From the NCBI GenBank assembly GCA_034336665.1, contig JAPFBE010000002.1, forward strand, positions 75,147,405 through 75,211,404: a stretch of DNA of 64,000 nucleotides. The letters are read 5' to 3'. Position 1 is the first letter of the stretch; every line of letters begins with the position of its first letter. This DNA comes from Luscinia megarhynchos (Eukaryota; Chordata; Aves; Passeriformes; Turdidae). Under the pieces are notes generated by a model, which was given only the letters and a program-made list of their open reading frames with translations, searched no databases and was not told where the DNA came from. Both the position numbers and the translations under genes were made by a program. Positions 60,301-64,000 of the stretch are shown here, piece after piece.

Positions 60301-62151
60301 CTATTTAAGTATTTCACTTGTTCCCTGAGCCCATCTTTGTGACCAAATTACCAATGGCTTACACAGAGGAAAAAACAGGTCTGTTTATATTCTAATGAAG
60401 CCACTGAGCCAGCTGAGAAGAATACTAATGTTGAACAAATTTGTTTCTTTGCCACCAAATAAGCTTCAGGTATATGGCTCTTGGGTTTTAAGAGATAAAT
60501 GGGAGAAATGTACTGGGAGAAAAACTGAGGGAGACAAAGGTAAATATATTTTACATGTACATGGCACAGTATCTCTGCAGCTCCTACACTGCACAAGCCA
60601 TAGTGTACTTTGCAATTCAGTGTTTTAATACAAAAAATGTGTTGACTGCTATAAACACGTATAAAAAACTCCATATACATAAAGCATGTGCTCCTGTCTT
60701 TCACAGGAAATATCAGTGGAGATATTATTGATGAACTCATGTCTTCTGATGGTAAGTATTTAGCATCTTTTCTAATAATCACAAGTAGCAGCATGGTTTT
60801 TGTGTGAACAGAACTTAGAAGGCATCTGTTAAATCTGATGCCAAGAGTCAGTATGAAATTACTTCTTTCCCGTGTTGCCTCCTCTGTCACTCTTGTCTCT
60901 GCTCCCCTTTCTATTCCCTGCAACAGTTTTATTTAACAGTCAAAATATGAAAACTTTAATCCAACAAGCACTTACATGCATGAATAACCCACCACTACTT
61001 AATTTAGGGACAAAGAAAGAATAAGCTGATGACTAGACTAGCGTGCCGCCTTAAAATTAAATCTGGTTTAATTCTGTTCTGCCTAAAGCTTTGTGCAGGT
61101 GCTTTAAGTATTTCATGAACATAGTTCTGGATGCAAACTGATCCATGTCCAGCTGTGGTACACTAACAGAACAAATGTCACCCATTTCTGTTCTTGCACA
61201 TCTTTGGCCATGTGTGCAGCACTGAACCACAGCTGCTACAGAATTCACGTGCTGCCTACCTCTCTGCCACTCTCTCTGAGGCAAGGAGATGAACTCGACT
61301 CGCTTTATTCTTTTTGCCCTGTGTTCTGTAAGGCAAATAATATCTGCCCCTCAAGCAGACGACCTCAGGGCTCATCCAGAAGGAGATGTGGTTGTAAGAT
61401 CCAAGGGCCAAGACAGGATTATGTGAATGTGCCAGTATGTGGTTAACATGGAAACAGCCTCCACTTCTAAAACAGGGATGGCATGCCCAGCTCATGTACA
61501 CTGTGTTAGAGTTCCTACAGTGCAGAGTGAGAGCTGAGGCTTCTCTTCTAGCATTCCTCCCACAAAGACAGCTTAGAGTCCATGCTTGAAATGCAGTGCA
61601 CAGACAAACTGCTGGCTTCCATTTCCCTTCCGTACAAATAGAGATAATGCTAAGTTCCTTACTTTTTTGAAGGGTGATACATGCAATATTGTAACAAGAC
61701 AAAGGAATATAAATATAAATTATGGCTTTCTGGTTAAAGTTTTCAAAAGCCGTTTAGGAACCCCTTTGCTGCAGAAGAAGAAATTAAACCCATATTCCAC
61801 AGCTATCACTCCACTTCAGCAAACTGACTTAAAATACCAAGCAGAAAATAGTATATACATCACTTACTACCTTAGTTTGAATGCAGTACAGGTTTTCATG
61901 GTATGTATCCCAGTGAGCTTGTCAGATTATCAAGACTATTTTAATTATTAAGACTAACCCTGATGACAAACATACTGAATTATGATAGGGCTGATGTTTC
62001 AAAAGTGTTTTAATTTAAACTAAACTATTCCTGCTTTACAGTTTTTCCTCTCTTACGACTCTCTCCTACTCCCGGAGATGACTACAACTTTAACCTGGAT
62101 GATAATGAAGGAGTCTGTGATCTCTTTGATGTGCAGATACTAAATTATTAG
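48050..62151 (+). CDS. E2F5: E2F5 transcription factor, complete
   Basis: Nine coding exons: 48050-48175, 54141-54250, 54926-55087, 56292-56335, 58107-58171, 59092-59359, 60083-60283, 60707-60751, 62042-62151; all phases join, giving 376 aa. Exons 1-2 encode the winged-helix DNA-binding domain ([38 protein letters not shown]). Exon 3 encodes the leucine-zipper dimerisation part ([20 protein letters not shown]), exons 4-6 the marked box ([30 protein letters not shown]), and exons 8-9 the pocket-protein binding end ([23 protein letters not shown]). E2F5 pairs with DP proteins and with p130/p107 to repress cell-cycle genes in the nucleus. The N-terminus is short: 12 residues before SRHEKS, against some 49 in human. 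Exon 7 is extra compared with the human canonical form. The intron after exon 3 is of the AT-AC class. Confidence 0.96.
48430..48925 (+). mobile_element. CR1 LINE 3' fragment in E2F5 intron 1
   Basis: Shows GGGTCCAGCGAAGGGCTACA, CTGGAGCATCTCTTTTGCAA, GTGGCAGAGCACCGGAACAG and ATTTCCAGAGGTCCCTTCCT. A TA microsatellite (48611-48628) has grown inside it. It starts about 250 bases after exon 1. Confidence 0.88.
48611..48628. repeat. (AT)n microsatellite inside CR1
   Basis: An uninterrupted run of alternating A and T between the two halves of the CR1 copy. Confidence 0.9.
48926..54140 (+). other. E2F5: E2F5 intron 1, remaining part
   Basis: No exon was found between the CR1 copy and exon 2. GC-richer patches at 49120-49350 and 53480-53960 show no consistent frame or known repeat. 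A (TTA)n microsatellite lies at 50433-50453. Confidence 0.6.
50433..50453. repeat. (TTA)n microsatellite
   Basis: Seven ATT/TTA units followed by a CATTATT variant, inside E2F5 intron 1. Confidence 0.9.
55088..56291 (+). other. E2F5: AT-AC, U12-type (minor spliceosome) intron 3 of E2F5
   Basis: Exon 3 ends ACCACCA and the intron opens with ATATCCTTT (55088-55096), the exact U12 AT-AC donor consensus. Near the 3' end is TTCCTTGAC (56274-56282), a perfect U12 branch-site match. The intron ends in AC at 56290-56291, ten bases after the branch adenosine. Only this choice joins DDSTNHQ to FSYVTHED in frame, as in human E2F5. No GT or AG fits at either border. Confidence 0.93.
55700..55930 (+). 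mobile_element. Older diverged CR1 3' fragment in E2F5 intron 3
   Basis: CCCAGGGAGGTAGTGGAATA, GGTTTTGTAGAAGAGG, AGACAAACATCTGTCTGGAA and GGTCCTACCTTGAGGCAGAG resemble the older CR1 subfamilies shared by birds and reptiles. It is more degraded than the other copies. Confidence 0.65.
57370..57787 (+). mobile_element. CR1 LINE 3' fragment in E2F5 intron 4
   Basis: Shows GGGAGCTGGGGTTGTTTAGC, TATCACTGTCTACAAGTACC, AGGAAGGTGGTGGAGTCACT and GATTCTTTGATTCTGTG at the end. Same strand as E2F5. Confidence 0.92.
60083..60283 (+). other. E2F5: E2F5 exon 7, symmetric 201-nt exon absent from the human canonical form
   Basis: The acceptor (CCTGTCCGTGCAG) and donor (CTGCAG, then GTAGGAAG) are good, and the exon is phase 1-1, so exons 6 and 8 also join in frame without it. 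It encodes a Ser-rich stretch ([16 protein letters not shown]) followed by [18 protein letters not shown]. No internal stop. The position, just before the pocket-binding end, corresponds to the Ser-rich spacer of E2F4. Whether it is constitutive or skipped cannot be seen. Confidence 0.75.
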
Positions 62152-62755
62152 ATATTGTGTCAACCAGACTACTTATCTACCTCTAACTGTAACATTCTAG
62201 ACTTCTTCATAACCTAAGTATTTGAATAATGAATGTATAACTTCTTAGTTCACTGACTCTGGGAGTATATTTCCTTTTGCTTCCTTTAACTACTTCACAA
62301 AACAATTCAAGAACAAGAAAAAAAGGGCTCTTATCAAAAATTCTGGCACTTTTTCACCTGAGTGTTTTTCTGTCTAAGCCAATTGTCTGGAGCTTTCTTT
62401 AGTAAGAAAAGTGAAAATACTTTATATAGCCTTTTGATCATTTTAAAAAAATGATTAGGCTTCTTGCTCACAATTAACAGCATTTTCTTTGAAGCTTTAC
62501 TGCCAAGAAGCTTTCTATATTCTTTCCTAATTTTTCAAACAATTTTGAAGCTTTCACTGCCAAGCTGAAAAGTGAAGGGTATCAACTTGAGTTATGCTAA
62601 ATTTCAGTGAACCAATTTTGTGAAGTGCCTTCTGTTTTAGCACTTTAAGTTTCTCACACTGACTTCTGACATTCCACTTTCCTAGATGATAGGAAAGGTC
62701 TGTTTGTAGTTTGTATTAAAGTGTGCCAATACTTGTATATTAACAAGATTTTTTT

Positions 62756-62761
62756 AATAAA
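62756..62761 (+). terminator. E2F5: Polyadenylation signal of E2F5
   Basis: AATAAA lies about 600 bases after the stop codon, after a T run and before TGTG-rich sequence, which fits a poly(A) site. The overlapping TTTAAT (62753-62758) reads ATTAAA on the other strand and may serve RBIS. Confidence 0.75.
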
Positions 62762-62831
62762 ATTGTGCAAACAAAGCCATCAGTGTTTGTGTTCTTTCAT
62801 TTCTTGCAAACCCTTCATTGTCCATTGTGCA

Positions 62832-62900
62832 TTACAACTGAGATAATAAGCTTGTGGCAGCATCCACATTTGCCGGTTCCTCTTCCGCATTTGTGGAAAC
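62832..62900 (-). CDS. RBIS: RBIS (C8orf59) last coding exon, partial gene
   Basis: On the minus strand, a T-rich tract and CCCCTAG acceptor are followed by an exon coding VSTNAEEEPANVDAATSLL, then SQL and TAA (62832-62834). The human RBIS C-terminus has KPVNVDEATRLMALL, so EPANVDAATSLLSQL aligns well, and the gene lies next to E2F5 and opposite to it, as in human. RBIS is a small nucleolar ribosome biogenesis factor. The exon starts in phase 0 or joins an unseen upstream exon; no earlier exon was found before base 64000. Confidence 0.8.
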   Translation of the reverse strand, partial: VSTNAEEEPANVDAATSLLSQL

Positions 62901-64000
62901 CTAGGGGAAAAAAAAAGTTTCAGTTTAAAGCAGAAAACAATTTATTTTTATTCTGCTTGAAAAAAGCCCCACCAGACTAATAAATACCCATTGTCCAGAA
63001 AATTAGTTTGTCTTTTATATATTTAATTTAGGCTAATTTTGCAGTCATACTTCAATAATTTGGGGGGATTGCAGGATACACTGAGGTTGAGACAGAGGCA
63101 GGAAATGCTTTGTGCTTTGGGAACATTGTACCAGTAACACAACACACACGCCCAACTGAGACAGGCTCAACTTCTGGTTCACAACTGCTCTCAACAACAC
63201 ACTTGCAACGTCAGAGAAAATACTATTACAACCTGAGTGGTTAAATTCAGCAGTCATGTAGAGTCCTACTAGCACAGGAGCAGTGGCACAGTCTGAATTC
63301 TTGGAAGAATAAATAACAAGCCAGCAGGGACAGGATCACTGGCTCCATCTGCCTTGAAATCCAGGCTTGGCTTCATCCTGTGCTGGCAGCATTGCCACTT
63401 ATCTTTCATTTTTCCCTCAGCCTCTCCTTAAGGTATTTGACACTTGTTTAGTTGCTCTCAGCTGTAGAGAAACTTCATCAGCTCAGGCACACTGAGAACT
63501 CATGTCCACTTCTCCAAACTCCACCTTCCTCCAACAGCCAGGATGGATTCATCTGTATCTCATCCTGAAGCACTGCTTTCTCTCCCTGAAACTGTGCCTA
63601 GAGCATCAGTCAGCAGAAAGAGTTTATATGGAGGAGCTTGTCAGGAATTAATTTAATTAATTCTTGTGCAAGGCTGCAAATAGGCCTGTTTTTAAAAAAA
63701 AGTAGACAAAGGCAAGAGAAACAGTGTCTTGAACTTAACTGCTGCAGGCAAAACATCTACTACAGAAATTGCTGTTTCAGGTGTTGGTCCTTCTGATGAG
63801 GTAATATGAAGGCTTAGGAATTGGGAATAGAGAGGCAGAACTGTTTGTTTCAAAGCACTGTCAGGTGCTTCAGGTAGGGAACAGCCAGGTTCATCCTCGC
63901 TATGTCTATTCATGTGGAGATAAAAGTTTCAAATCAAAGGGACAGAGCTGGGACTAACTTAAAAGAAGGAATTAGAAATCAGCTAGAATGTAATTTAAAA
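62901..64000 (-). other. RBIS: Probable RBIS intron, no exon seen
   Basis: I looked on the minus strand for the preceding RBIS exons (the KAFVNVQKEL region) and did not find them. No repeat or other gene was recognised. Confidence 0.45.

Noticed and set aside
60348..60923. A 191-codon minus-strand frame
   Set aside because: It lies antisense across E2F5 exon 8 and its flanking introns, with no recognisable domain.
61256..61702. A 148-codon minus-strand frame in E2F5 intron 8
   Set aside because: No family resemblance, no clear codon bias; likely chance.

Overview
The window looks like part of a bird chromosome. It carries many CR1 retrotransposon fragments whose 3' ends have the typical ATTCTRTGATTCT-like tail, one LTR of avian ERVL type, short GC-rich promoters in otherwise AT-rich DNA, and intron-split vertebrate genes in the order LRRCC1-E2F5-RBIS, which is the order on human 8q21. 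The species cannot be fixed from the sequence alone. Exons were assembled by hand from splice sites, phase and remembered human proteins; no search was run.

Layout, left to right. (1) 77-10047, minus strand: twelve consecutive exons of an ATAD2/ATAD2B-type AAA+ ATPase gene. The 3' end (second AAA domain, bromodomain) lies left of the window and the first exons were not found. It differs more from human ATAD2 and ATAD2B than those two differ from each other, so it may be a third paralog. Its introns hold two CR1 fragments and a solo LTR that ends five bases from a splice donor. (2) 10048-16857: mostly featureless intergenic DNA with two CR1 fragments and a TA microsatellite. (3) 16858-23211, minus strand: a complete four-exon SLC7A13-like amino acid transporter of 487 aa. 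(4) 23212-25825: intergenic DNA, then a GC-rich minisatellite forming the LRRCC1 promoter. (5) 25826-44065, plus strand: all nineteen coding exons of LRRCC1. Two of them carry one extra A relative to the expected frame. (6) 44066-48049: CR1 copies, an unclassified repeat-like block, then the E2F5 CpG island. (7) 48050-62151, plus strand: all nine coding exons of E2F5, including an AT-AC (U12-type) intron and a symmetric 201-nt exon that I do not find in the human canonical protein as I remember it. (8) 62832-62900, minus strand: the last coding exon of RBIS (C8orf59), tail-to-tail with E2F5. The remainder to 64000 appears to be RBIS intron.

The genes do not form an operon-like unit. As known from their families, LRRCC1 acts at the centrosome, E2F5 is a repressive cell-cycle transcription factor, RBIS is a ribosome biogenesis factor, SLC7A13 is a plasma-membrane amino acid exchanger light chain, and ATAD2 proteins are chromatin-bound ATPases.

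The points most worth checking are the possible third ATAD2 paralog with an LTR at a splice donor, the extra E2F5 exon and its minor-class intron, and the two +1A disruptions of LRRCC1.
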